Of a stretch of 64,000 nucleotides of DNA, positions 45,141-59,203 are shown piece by piece. The stretch is from assembly GCA_964019415.1 (NCBI GenBank), contig OZ025878.1, positions 7,647,267 to 7,711,266 on the forward strand. The letters run 5' to 3'. Origin of the DNA: Ianthella basta. Its lineage: Eukaryota; Porifera; Demospongiae; Verongiida; Ianthellidae. Numbering within the stretch: position 1 is the first letter of the stretch; every line of letters starts with the position of its first letter. The translations under genes were made by a program, and so were the position numbers. The notes beneath the pieces are model-generated. The model saw only the letters and a list, made by a program, of their open reading frames with translations. It ran no database searches and was not told the origin of the DNA.

Positions 45141-48100
45141 CATTCACTGAGTGTTTCCCCTATCAGCCTTCCCACCTCTATAACATATTCATGTTACACC
45201 AACTACACAGCTCCTACAGCTTCAAACACACAATAGGGACACGTGTGCCTGAGGTGTGACAGAGGGTATTGCTACAGGAAAAAATTATTTAAGAAAGCTA
45301 AGATCTGGCAAGATACAACTAGGTAAGATCTGGTAACATATGACAAGGTAAGATTCGACAAGATTTGGCAAGATTTGGCAAGATATAACAAAGTAAGATC
45401 TGGTAAGATACAACAAGGTAAGATCTGGTAAGATATGACAAGGTAAGATTCGACAAGATTTGGCTAGATTTGGCAAGATATGAAAAGGTAAGATCTGGCA
45501 AGATACGACAAGGTAAGATTCGGCAAGATTTGGCAAGATATGACAAGGTAAGATCTGGCTAAATACAACTAGGTAAGATCTGGTAACATATGACAAGGTA
45601 AGATTCGACAAGATTTGGCAAGATTTGGCAAGATATGACAAGGCAAGATCTAGTAAGATACAACAAGGTAAGATCTGGTAAGATATGACAAGGTAAGATT
45701 CGACAAGATTTGGCAAGATTTGGCAAGATATGACAAGGTAAGATCTGGCAAGATACGACAAGGTAAGATTCAGCAAGATTTGGAAAGATACAACAAGGTA
45801 AGATCTGGTAAGATATGACAAGGTAAGATTCGACAAGATTTGGCAAGATTTGGCAAGATATGACAAGGTAAGAACTGGTAAGATACAACAAGGTAAGATC
45901 TGGCAAGATACGACAAGGTAAGATTCGGCAAGATTTGACAAGATACGACAAGGTAAGATCTGGTAAAATATGATAAGGTAAGATCTGGCAAGATATGACA
46001 AGGTAAGATTCGGCAAGATTTGGCAAGATTTAGCAAGATACGACAAGGTAAGATCTGCTAAGATACAACAAGGTAAGATCTGGCAAGATACAACAAGGTA
46101 AGATTCGGAAAGATTTGGCAAGATACGACAAGATAAGATCTGGTAAAATATGACAAGGTAAGATCTGGCAAGATATGACAAAGTAAGATTCAGCAAGATT
46201 TGGCAAGATTTGGCAATATACGACAAGGTAAGATCTGCTAACATATGACAAGGTAAGATCTGACAAGATACGACAAGGTAAGATCTGGCAAGATACAACA
46301 AGGTAAGATCTGGCAAGATACAACAAGGTAAGATCTGGCAAGATATGACAAGGTAAGAATCGGCAAGATTTGGCAAGATTTGGCAAGATATGACAAGGTA
46401 AGATCTGGAAAGATACAACAAGGTAAGATTTGGCAAGATATGACAAGGTAAGATCTGGAAAGATACGAAAAGGTAAGATCTGGCAAGATACGAAAAGGTA
46501 AGATCTGGCAAGATACAACAAGGTAAGATTCGGCAAGATTTGGCAAGATTTGGCAAGATACGACAATGTAAGATCTGACAAGATACGACAAGGTAAGAAC
46601 TGGTAAGATACGACAAGGTAAGATCTGGCAAGATACAACAAGGTAAGATCTGGCAAGATATGACAAGGTAAGAATCGGCAAGATTTGGCAAGATTTGGCA
46701 AGATATGACAAGGTAAGATCTGGCAAGATATGACAAAGTAAGATTTGGCAAGATACAACAAGGTAAGATCTGGCAAGATACGACAAGGTAAGATCTGGCA
46801 AGATACAACAAGGTAAGATCTGGCAAGATATGACAAGGTAAGATTCAGCAAGATTTGGCAAGATTTGGCAAGATATGACAAGGTAAGATCTGGTAAGATA
46901 CGACAAGGTAAGATCTGGCAAGATACAACAAGGTAAGATTTGGCAAGATATGACTAGGTAAGATTCAGAAAGATTTGGCAAGATTTGGCAAGACATGACA
47001 AAGTAAGATCTGGCAAGATACGACAATGTAAGATCTGGCAAGATACGACAAGGTAAGATCTGGCAAGATACAACAAGGTAAGATCTGGCAAGATACGACA
47101 AGGTAAGATCTGGCAAGATATGACAAGGTAAGATCTGGCAAGATACGACAAGGTAACATCTGGCAAGATATGACAAGGTAAGATCTAGCAAGATACAACA
47201 AGGTAACATCTGGCAAGATACGACAAGGTAAGATCTGGCAAGATACAACAAGGTAAGATCTGGCAAGATACAACAAGGTAACATCTGGCAAGATATGACA
47301 AGGTGAGATCTAGCAAGATACAACAAAGTAACATCTGGCAAGATACGACAAGATAAGATCTGGCAAGATACAACAAGGTAAGATCTGGCAAGATACAACA
47401 AGGTAAGATCTGGCAAGATACAACAAGGTAAGATCTGGCAAGATACGACAAGGTAAGATCTGGCAAGATACGACAAGGTAAGATCTGGCAAGATATGACA
47501 AGTTAAGATCCGGCAAGATACGACAAGGTAAGATCTGGCAAGATACGACAAGGTAAGATCTGGCAAGATATGACAAGGTAAGATCTGGCAAGATACAACA
47601 AGGTAAGATCTGGCAAGATACGACAAGGTAAGATCTGGCAAGATACAACAAGGTAAGATCTGGCAAGATATGACAAGGTAAGATCTGGCAAGATACGACA
47701 AGGTAAGATCTGGCAAGATATGACAAGGTAAGATCTGGCAAGATACAACAAGGTAAGATCTGGCAAGATATGACAAGGTAAGATCTGGCAAGATACAACA
47801 AGATAACATCTGGCAAGATATGACAAGGTAAGATTCGGCAAGATTTGGCAAGATTTGGCAAGATATGACAAGGTAAGATCTGACAAGATATGACAAGGTA
47901 AGATTCGGCAAGATTTGGCAAGATTTGGCAAGATATGACAATGTAAGATCTGGCAAGATACGACAAGGTAAGATCTGACAAGATGTGACAAGGCAAGATT
48001 CGGCAAGATACCACAAGGTAAGATCTGGCAAGATGCGACAAGGTAGGATCTGGCAAGATAGAACAATGTAAGATCTAGAAAGATGCGACAAGGTAGGATC

Positions 48101-51100
48101 TGGCAAGATACGACAAGGTAAGATCTGGCAAGATACGACAAGGTAAGATCTGGCAAGATATGACAAAGTAAGATTCGGCAAGATATGACAAGGTAAGATC
48201 TGGCAAGATACGACAAGGTAAGATCTGGCAAGATACGACAAGGTAAGATCTGGCAAGATATGACGAGGTAAGATCTGGCAAGATATGACAAGGTAAGATC
48301 TGGCAAGATATACGACAAGGTAAGATCGGGCAAGATATGACAAGGTAAGATCTAGCAAGATATGACAAGGTAAGATCTAGCAAGATATGACAAGGTAAGA
48401 TCTAGCAAGATATGACAAGGTAAGATCTGGCAAGATACGACAAGGTAAGATCTGGGTAGATACAACAAGGTAATATCTGGTAAGATATGACAAGGTAAGA
48501 TCTGGCAAGATACAACAAGGTAAGATCTGGCAAGATATGACAAGGTAAGATTCAGCAAGATTTGGCAAGATTTGGCAAGATATGACAAGGTAAGATCTGG
48601 CAAGATATGACAAGGTAAGATTCGGCAAGATTTGGCAAGATTTGGCAAGATATGACAAGGTAAGATCTGGCAAGATATGACAAGGTAAGATCTGGCAAGA
48701 TGTGACAAGGCAAGATTCGGCAAGATACGACAAGGTAAGATCTGGCAAGATGCAACAAGGTAGGATCTGGCAAGATACGACAAGGTAATATCTGGAAAGC
48801 TACGACAAGGTAAGATCTGGCAAGATATGACAAGGTAAGATTCGGCAAGATTTGGCAAGATTTAGCAAGATATGACAAGGCAAGATCTGGCAAGATATGA
48901 CAAGGTAAAATTCGGAAAGATTTGGCGAGATTTGGCAAGATATGACAAGGTAAGATCTGGCAAGATATGACAAGGTAACATCTGGCAAGATATGACAAGA
49001 TAAGATCTGGCAAAATACGACAAGGTTAAGATCTGGCAAGATACGACAAGGTAAGATCTGACAAGATATGACAAGGTAAGATCTGGCAAGATATGACAAG
49101 GTAGGATCTGGCAAGATACGACCAGGTAAGATCTGGCAAGATATGACAAAGTAAGATTCAGCAAGATTTGGCAAGATATGACAAGGTGAGATCTGGCAAG
49201 ATACGACAAGGTAAGATCTGGTAAGAAATGACAGGGTAAGATATGGCAAGATATGACAAGGTGAGATTCGGTAAGATCTGGCAAGATACGACAAGGTAAG
49301 ATTCGGAAAGATTTGGCAAGATTTGGCAAGATATGACAAGGTAAGATCTGGCAAGATATGACAAGGTAAAATTCGGCAAGATTTGGCAAGATTTGGCAAG
49401 ATATGACAAAGTAAGATTCGGCAAGATTTGGTAAGATCTGGCAAGATATGACAAGGTAGGATCTGACAAGATACGACAAGGTAAGATCTGGCAAGATATG
49501 ACAAGGCAAGATCTGGCAAGATATGACAAGATAAGATTCGGCAAGATTTGGCAAGATCTGGCAAGATACGACAAGGTAAGATTCGGCAAGATTTGGCAAG
49601 ATTTGGAAGAATATGACAAGGTAAGATCTGGCAAGATATGACAAGGTAAGATTCGGCAAGATTAGGCAAGATTTGGCAAGATATGACAAAGTAAGATTCG
49701 GCAAGATTTGGCAAGATCTGGCAAGATACGGCAAGGTAGGATCTGGCAAGATACGACAAGGTAAGATCTGGCAAGATATACGACAAGGTAAGATCTGGCA
49801 AGATACGACAAGGTAAGATCTGGCAAGATACGACAAGGTAAGATCTGGCAAGATATGACAAGGTAAGATCTGGCATGATACGACAAGGTGAGATCTGGTA
49901 AGATATGACAAGGTAAGATCTGGCAAGATGCGACAAGGTAAGATTCGGCAAGATTTGGCAAGATTTGGCAAGATATGACAAGACAAGACCTGGCAAGATA
50001 TGACAAGGTAAGATTCGGCAAGATTTGGCAAGATTTGGCAAGATATGACAAGGTAAGATCTGGCAATATATGACAAGGTAAGAGCTGGCAAGAAATGACA
50101 AGGTAAGATCTGGCAAGATATGACAAAGTAAGATCTGGCAAGATACAACAAGGTAAGATCTGGCAAGATATGACAAAGTAAGATCTGGCAAGATACGACC
50201 AGGTAAGATCTGGCAAGATATGACAAGGTAAGATCTGGCATGATACGACAAGGTAAGATCTGGCAAGATATGAAAAGGTAAGATTCGGCAAGATTTGGCA
50301 AGATTTGGCAAGATATGAGAAAGTAAGATTCGGCAAGATTTGGCAAGATTTGGCAAGATACGAAAAGGTAGGATCTGGCAAGATACGACAAGGTAAGATC
50401 TGGCAAGATTCGACAAGGTAAGATCTGGCAAGATATGACAAGGTAAGATCTGGCAAGATACGACAAGTTAAGATCTGGCCAGATATGACAAGGTAAGATC
50501 TGGCAAGATATGACAAGGTAAGATCTGGCAAGATATGACAAGGTAAGATCCGGCAAGATACGACAAGGTAAGATCTGGCAAGATATGACAAGGTAAGATC
50601 TGACAAGATATGACAAGGTAAGATTTGGCAAGATATGACAAGGTAAGATCTGGCAAGATATGACAAGGTAAGATCTGGCAAGTTATGACAAGGTAAGATC
50701 TGGCAAGATATGACAAGATAAGATTCAACAAGAATTGGCAAGATCTGGTAAGATACGACAAGGTAAGATTCGGCAAGATTTGGCAAGATTTGGAAGAATA
50801 TGACAAGGTAAGATCTGGCAAGATATGACAAGGTATGATTCGGCAAGATTAGGCAAGATTTGGCAAGATATGACAAAGTAAGATTCGGCAAGATTTGGCA
50901 ACATCTGGCAAAATACGGCAAGGTAGGATCTGGCAAGATACGACCAGGTAAGATCTGGCAAGATACGACAAGGTAAGATCTGGCAAGATACGACAAGGTA
51001 AGATCTGGCAAGATACGACCAGGTAAGATATGGCAAGATATGACAAGGTAAGATCTGGCAAGATACGAGAAGGTAAGATCTGGTAAGATATGACAAGGTA

Positions 51101-54100
51101 AGATTCGGCAAGATTTGGCAAGATTTGGCAAGATATGAATAGGTAAGATCTGGCAAGATGCGACAAGGTAAGATTCGGCAAGATTTGGCAAGATTTGGCA
51201 AGATATGACAAGGCAAGATCTGACAAGATATGACAAGGTAAGATTCGGCAAGATTTGGCAAGATTTGGCAAGATATGACAAGGTAAGAGCTGGCAAGATA
51301 TGACAAGGTAAGATCTGGCAAAATATGACAAGGTAAGATCTGACAAGATATGACAAGGTAAGATCTGGTAAGATACGAAAAGGTAAGATCTGGCAAGATA
51401 TGACAAGGTAAGATCTGGCATGATACGACAAGGTAAGATCTGGCAAGATATGACAAGGTAAGATCTGGCAAGATACGACAAGGTAAGATCTGGCAAGATA
51501 TGACAAGATAAGATCTGGCAAGATATGACAAAGTAAGATCTGGCAAGATACAACAAGGTAAGATCTGGCAAGATATGACAAGGTAAGATCTGGCAAGATA
51601 CGACCAGGTAAGATCTGGCAAGATATGACAAGGTAAGATCTGGCATGATACGACAAGGTAAGATCTGGCAAGATATGACAAGGTAAGATTCGGCAAGATT
51701 TGGCAAGATTTGGCAAGATATGAGAAAGTAAGATTCGGCAAGATTTGGCAAGATCTGGCAAGATACGAAAAGGTAGGATCTGGCAAGATACGACAAGGTA
51801 AGATCTGGCAAGATTCGACAAGGTAAGATCTGGCAAGATATGACAAGGTAAGATCTGGCAAGATACGACAAGTTAAGATCTGGCAAGATATGACAAGGTA
51901 AGATCTGGCAAGATATGACAAGGTAAGATTTGGCAAGATATGACAAGGTAAGATCCGGCAAGATACGACAAGGTAAGATCTGGCAATATATGACAAGGTA
52001 AGATCTGGCAAGATATGACAAAGTAAGATCTGGCAAGATACGACAAAGTAAGATCTGGCAAGATATGACAAGGTAAGATCTGGCAAGATATGACAAAGTA
52101 AGATCTGGCAAGATATGACAAGGTAAGATTTGGCAAGATACAACAAGGTAACATCTGGCAAGATATGACAAGGTAAGATCTGGTAAGATATGACAAGTTA
52201 AGATCTGGTAGGATACAACAAGGTAAGATCTGGCAAGGTATGACAAGGTAAGATCTGGCAAGATATGACAAGTTAAGATCTGGCAATATAGAGCAAGGTA
52301 AGATCTGGCAAGATATGACAAGGTAATATCTGGCAATATATGACAAAGTAAGATCTGGCAAGATACGACAAGGTAAGATCTGGCAAGATACGACAAGGTA
52401 AGATCTGGCAAGATATGACAAGGTAAGATCTGGCAAGATACGACAAGGTAAGATCTGGCAAGATATGACAAGGTAAGATCTGGCAAGATATGACAAAGTA
52501 AGATCTGGCAAGATACGACAAGGTAAAATCTGGCAAGATATGACAAGGTAAGATCTGGCAAGATATGACAAGGTAGTATCTGGCAAGATATGACAAGGTA
52601 AGATCTGGCAAGATACAACAAGGTAAGATCTGGCAAGATATGACAAGGTAAAATCTGGCAAGATATGACAAGGTAAGATCTGGCAAGATACAACAAGGTA
52701 AGATCTGGCAAGAAACAAGAAGGTAAGATCTGGCAAGATACAACAAGGTAAGATCTGGCAAGATATGACAAGGTAAGATCTGGCAAGATACGACAAGGTA
52801 AGATCTGGCAAGATACAACAAGGTAAGATCTGGCAAGATATGACAAGGTAAGATCTGGCAAGATATGACAAGTTAAGATCTGGCAAGATACAACAAGGTA
52901 AGATCTGGCGAGATACAACAAGGTAAGATTCGGAAAGATTTGGCAAGATACGACAAGATAAGATCTGGCAAGATATGACAAAGTAAGATCTGGATAGATA
53001 CGACAAGGTAAGATCTGGCAAGATATGATCTGGCAAGATATGATCTGGCAAGATATGACAAGATAAGATCTGGCAAGATATGACAAGGTCAGATCTGGCA
53101 AGATACGACAAGGTAAGATCTGGCAAGATATGACAAGGTAAGATCTGGCAAGATATGACAAGTTAAGATCTGGCAAGATGCAAGAAGGTAAGATCTGGCA
53201 AGATATGACAATGTAAGATTTGGCAAGAAATAACAAGGTAAGATTTGGCAAGATACGACAAGGTAAGATCTGGCAAGATACAACAAGGTAAGATCTGGCA
53301 AGATATGACAAGGTAAGATCTGGCAAGATACAACAAGGTAAGATCTGGCAAGATATGACAAGGTAAGATTCGGAAAGATGTGGCACGATTTGGCAAGATA
53401 TGACAAGGTAAGATCTGGCAAGATATGAAAAGGTAAGATTTGGCAAGATAAAACAAGGTAAGATCAGGCAATATATGACAAGGTAAGATTCGGCAAGATT
53501 AGGCAAGATTTGGCAAGATATGACAAGGCAAGATCTGGCAAGATATGACAAGGCAAGATTTGGCAAGATTTGGCAAGATATGACAAGGTAAGATCTGGCA
53601 AGATATGACAAGGTAAGATCTGGCAAGATATGACAAGGTAAGATTCGGGAAGATTTGGCAAGATCTGGCAAGATACGAAAAGGTAGGATCTGGCAAGATA
53701 CGACAAGGTAAGATCTGGCAAGATACGACAAGGTAAGATCTGGCATAATATGACTAGGTAAGATCTGGCATGATACGACAAGGTAAGATCTGGCAAGATA
53801 TGACAAGGTAAGATCTGGCAAGATATGACAAGGTAGGATCTGGCAAGATATGACAAGTTAAGATCTGGCAAGATACGACAAGTTAAGATCTGGCAAGATA
53901 CGACAAGGTAAGATCTGGCAAGATATGACAAGGTAAGATCTGGCAAGATATGACAAGGTAAGATCTGGCAAGATATGAAAAGGTAAGATCTGGCAAGATA
54001 TGACAAGGTAAGATTCGGCAAGATTTGGCAAGATCTGGCAAGATACGAAAAGGTAGGATCTGGCAAGATACGACAAGGTAAGATCTGGCAAGATACGACA

Positions 54101-55954
54101 AGGTAAGATCTGGCAAGATTCGACAAGGTAAGATCTGGCAAGATATGACAAGGTAAGATCTGGCAAGATACGACAAGTTAAGATCTGGCAAGATATGACA
54201 AGGTAAGATCTGGCAAGATATGACAAGGTAAGATCTGGCAAGATATGACAAGGTAAGATCCGGCAAGATACGACAAGGTAAGATCTGGCAATATATGACA
54301 AGGTAAGATCTGGCAAGATATGACAAGGTAAGATCTGGCAAGATATGACAAGGTAGGATCTGGCAAGATATGACAAGGTAAGATCTGGCATGATACGACA
54401 AGGTAAGATCTGGCAAGATATGACAAGGTAAGATCTGGCAAGATATGACAAGGTAGGATCTGGCAAGATATGACAAGTTAAGATCTAACAAGATACGACA
54501 AGTTAAGATCTGGCAAGATACGACAAGGTAAGATCTGGCAAGATATGACAAGGTAAGATCTGGCAAGATATGACAAGGTAAGATCTGGCAAGATATGACA
54601 AGGTAAGATCTGGCAAGATATGACAAGGTAAGATTCGGCAAGATTTGGCAAGATCTGGCAAGATACGAAAAGGTAGGATCTGGCAAGATACGACAAGGTA
54701 AGATCTGGCAAGATACGACAAGGTAAGATCTGGCAAGATATGACAAGGTAAGATCTGGCAAGATACGACAAGGTAAGATCTGGCAAGATATGACAAGGTA
54801 AGATCTGGCAAGATATGACTAGGTAAGATCTGGCAAGATATGACAAGGTAAGATCTGGCAAGATATGACAAGGTAAGATTCGGTAAGAATTGGCAAGATC
54901 TGGCAAGATACGACAAGGTAAGATTCGGCAAGATTTGGCAAGATTTGGAAGAATATGACAAGGTAAGATCTGGCAAGATATGACAAGGTAAGATTCGGCA
55001 AGATTAGGCTAGATTTGGCAAGATATGACAAAGTAAGATTCGGCAAGATTTGGCAAGATCTGGCAAGATATGACAAGGTAGGATCTGGCAAGATACGACA
55101 AGGTAAGATCTGGCAAGATACGACAAGGTAAGATCTGGCAAGATACGACAAGGTAAGATCTGGCAAGATACGACAAGGTAAGATTCGGCAAGAATTGGCA
55201 AGATTTGGCAAGATATGACAAGGTAAGATCTGGTAAGATATGACAAGGTAAGATCTGGCAAGATACGACAAGGTAAGATTCGGCAAGATTTGGCAAGATC
55301 TGGCAAGATACGACAAGGTAAGATTCGGCAAGATTTGGCAAGATTTGGCAAGATATGACAAGGTAAGATCTGGTAAGATATGACAAGGTAAGATCTGGCA
55401 AGATACGACAAGGTAAGATTCGGCTAGATATGACAAGGTAAGATTGGGCAAGATTTGGCAAGATCTGGCAAGATACGACAAGGTAAGATTCGGCAAGATT
55501 TGGCAAGATTTGGCAAGATATGACAAGGTAAGATCCGGCAAGATATGACAAGGTAAGATCTGGCAAGATACGACAAGGTAAGATTCGGCAAGATTTGGCA
55601 AGATTTGGTAAGATATGACAAGGCAAGATCTGGCAAGATATGACAAGGTAAGATTCGGCAAGATTTGGCAAGATCTGGCAAGATACGACAAGGTAAGATT
55701 CGGCTAGATTTGGCAAAATTTGGCAAGATATGACAAGGTAAGATCTGGCAAGATATGATTAGGTAAGATTCGGCAAGATTTGGTAAGATTTGGCAAGATA
55801 TGACAAAGTAAGATTCGGCAAGATTTGGCAACATCTGGCAAGAAACGACAAGGTAGGATCTGGCAAGATACGACAAGGTAAGATCTGGCAAGATACAACA
55901 AGGTAAGATCTGGCAAGATTCGACAAGGTAAGATCTGGCAAGATACGACCAGTT

Positions 55955-58900
55955 AAGATCTGGCAAGATATGACAAAGTAAGATCTGGCAAAATATGACA
56001 AGGTAAGATCAGGCAAGATATGACAAGGTAAGATCTGGCAAGATATGACAAAGTAAGATCTGGCAAGATACGACAAGGTAAGTTCTGGCAAGATATGACA
56101 AGGTAAGATCTGGCAAGATACGACAAGGTAAGATCTGACAAGATATGACAAGGTAGGATCTGGCAAGATATGACAAGGTAAGATCTGGCAAGATATGACA
56201 AGTTAAGATCTGGCAAGATACGACAAATAAAAATCTGGCAAGATATGACAAGTTAAGATCTGGCAAGATACGACAAATAAAAATCTGGCAAGATACGACA
56301 AGGTAAGATCTGGCAAGATATGACAAGGTAAGATCTGGCAAGATATGACAAGGTAAGATCTGGCAAGATATGACAAGGTAAGATCTGGCAAGATATGACA
56401 AGGTAACATTCGGGAAGATTTGGCAAGATTTGGCAAGATATGACAAGGTAAGATCTGGCAAGATATGACAAGGTAAGATTCGGCAAGATTTAACAAGATC
56501 TGGCAAGATACGACAAGGTAAAATTCGGCAAGATTTGGCAAGATTTGGCAAGATATGACAAGGTAAGATCTGGCAAGATATGACAAGGTAAGAACTGGCA
56601 AGATACGACAAGGTAAGATTCGGCAAGATTTGACAAGATTTGGCAAGATATGACAAGGCAAGATCTGGCAAGATATGACAAGGTAAGATTCGGCAAGATT
56701 TAGCAAGATCTGGCAAGATACGACAAGGTAAGATTCGGCAAGATTTGGCAAGTTTTGGCAAGATATGACAAGGTAAGATCTGGCAAGACATAACAAGGTA
56801 AGATTCGGCAAGATTTGGCAAGATTTGGCAAGATTTGGCAAGATATGACAAAGTAAGATTCGGCAAGATTTGGAAAGATCTGGCAAGATACGACAAGGTA
56901 GGATCTGGCAAGATACGACAAGGTAAGATCTGGCAAGATACGACAAGGTAAGATCTGGCAAGGTACGACGAGGTAAGATCTGGCAAGATACGACCAGGTA
57001 AGATCTGGCAAGATATGACAAGGTGAGATCTGGCAAGATACGACAAGGTAAGATTAAGCAAGATTTGGCAAGATTTGGCAAGATATGACAAGGCAAAATC
57101 TGGCAAAATATGACAAGGTAAGATTCGGCAAGATTTGGCAAGATCTGGCAAGATACGACAAGGTAAGATTCGGCAAGATTTGGCAAGATTTGGCAAAATA
57201 TGACAAAGTAAGATCTGGCAAGATATGACAAAATAAGATTTGGCAAGATTTGGCAAGATTTGGCAAGATATCACAAAGTAAGATTCAGCAAGATTTGGCA
57301 AGATCTGGCAAGATACGACAAGGTAGGATCTGGCAAGATACGACAAGGTAAGATCTGGCAAGATACGACAAGGTAAGATTTGGCAAGATACGACAAGGTA
57401 AGATCTGGCAAGATATGACCAGGTAAGATCTGGCAAGATTTGACAAGGTAAGATCTGGCAAGATACGACAAGGTAAGATCTGGTAAGATATGACAAGGTA
57501 AGATTCGGCAAGATTTGGCAAGATTTGGCAAGATATGACAAGGTAAGATCTGGCAAGATGCGACAAGGTAAGATTCGGTAAGATTTGGCAAGATTTGGCA
57601 AGATATGACAAGGCAAGAACTGGCAAGATATGACAAGGTAAGATTCGGCAAGATTTGGCAAGATTTAGCAAGATATGACAAGGTAAGATCTGGCAAGATA
57701 TGACCAGGTAAGATCTGGCAAGATATGACAAGGTAAGATTTCGCAAGATTTGGCAAGATTTGGCAAGATATCACAAGGCAAGATCTGGCAAGATATGACA
57801 AGGTAAGATTCGGCAAGATTTGGCAAGATCTGGCAAGATACGACAAGGTAAGATTCGGCAAGATTTGGCAAGATTTGGCAAGATATGACAAAATAAGATC
57901 TGGCAAGATATGACAAGGTAATATTCGGCAAGATTTGGCAAGATTTGGCACAATATGACAAGGTAGGATCTGGCAAGATACGACAAGGTAAGATCTGGAA
58001 AGATACGACAAGGTAAGTTCTGGCAAGATATGACAAGGTAAGATTGGCAAGATTTGGCAAGATTTGGCAAGATATGACAAGGCAAGATCTGGCAAGATAT
58101 GACAAGGTAAGATTCGGCAAGATTTGGCAAAATTTGGCAAGATATGACAAGGTAAGATTCGGCAAGATTTGGCAAGATTTGGCAAGATATGACAAGGTAA
58201 GATCTGGTAAGATATAACAAGGTAAGATTCGGCAAGATTTGGCAAGATTTGGTAAGATATGACAAGGCAAGATCTGGCAAGATATCACAAGGTAAGATTC
58301 AGCAAGATGTGGCAAGATTTGGCAAGATATTACAAGGTAAGATCTGGCAAGATATGACAAGGTAAGATTCGGCAAGATATGACAAGGTAAGATTCGGCAA
58401 GATTTGGCAAGATTTGGAAAGATATGACAAGGCAAGATCTGGCAAGATATGACAAAGTAAGATTCGGCAAGATTTGGCAAGATCTGGCAAGATACGACAA
58501 AATAGGATCTGGCAAGATACGACAAGGTAAGATCTGGCAAGATACAACAAGGTAAGATCTGGCAAGGTACGACAAGGTAAGATCTAGCAAGATACGACAA
58601 GGTAAGATCTGGCAAGATATGACAAGGTAAGATCTGGCAAGATACGATAAGGTAAGATCTGGTAAGATATGACAAGTTAAGATTCGGCAAGATTTGGCAA
58701 GATTTGGCAAGATATGACAAGGTAAGATCTGGCAAGATGCGACAAGGTAAGATTCGGCAAGATTTGGCAAGATTTGGCAAGATATGACAAGGCAAGATCT
58801 GGCAAGATATGACAAGGTTTGATTCGGCAAGATTTGGCAAGATATGGCAAGATATGACAAGGTAAGATTCGGCAAAATTTGGCAAGATTTGGCAAGATAT

Positions 58901-59203
58901 GACAAGGTAAGATCTGGTAAGATATGACAAGGTAAGATTCGGCAAGATTTGGCAAGATTTGGCAAGATATGACAAGACAAGACCTGGCAAGATATGACAA
59001 GGTAAGATTCGGCAAGATTTGGCAAGATTTGGCAAGATATGACAAGGTAAGATCTGGCAAGATATGACAAGGTAAGATTCGGCAAGATTTGGCAAGATAT
59101 GACAAGGTAAGATCTGGCAAGATATGACAAGGTAAGATCTGGCAAGATACAACAAGGTAAGATTCAACAAGATTTGGCAAGATTTGGAAGATATGACAAG
59201 GCA
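55955..59203. repeat. Satellite higher-order block A (3.25 kb)
   Basis: Variant units in a fixed order (for example gatcaggc, aagttctggc, aaatctggc units) are repeated at 59204-63115, mostly at an offset of 3198 bp. Block A has an extra 50 bp near 56220-56285. Confidence 0.8.
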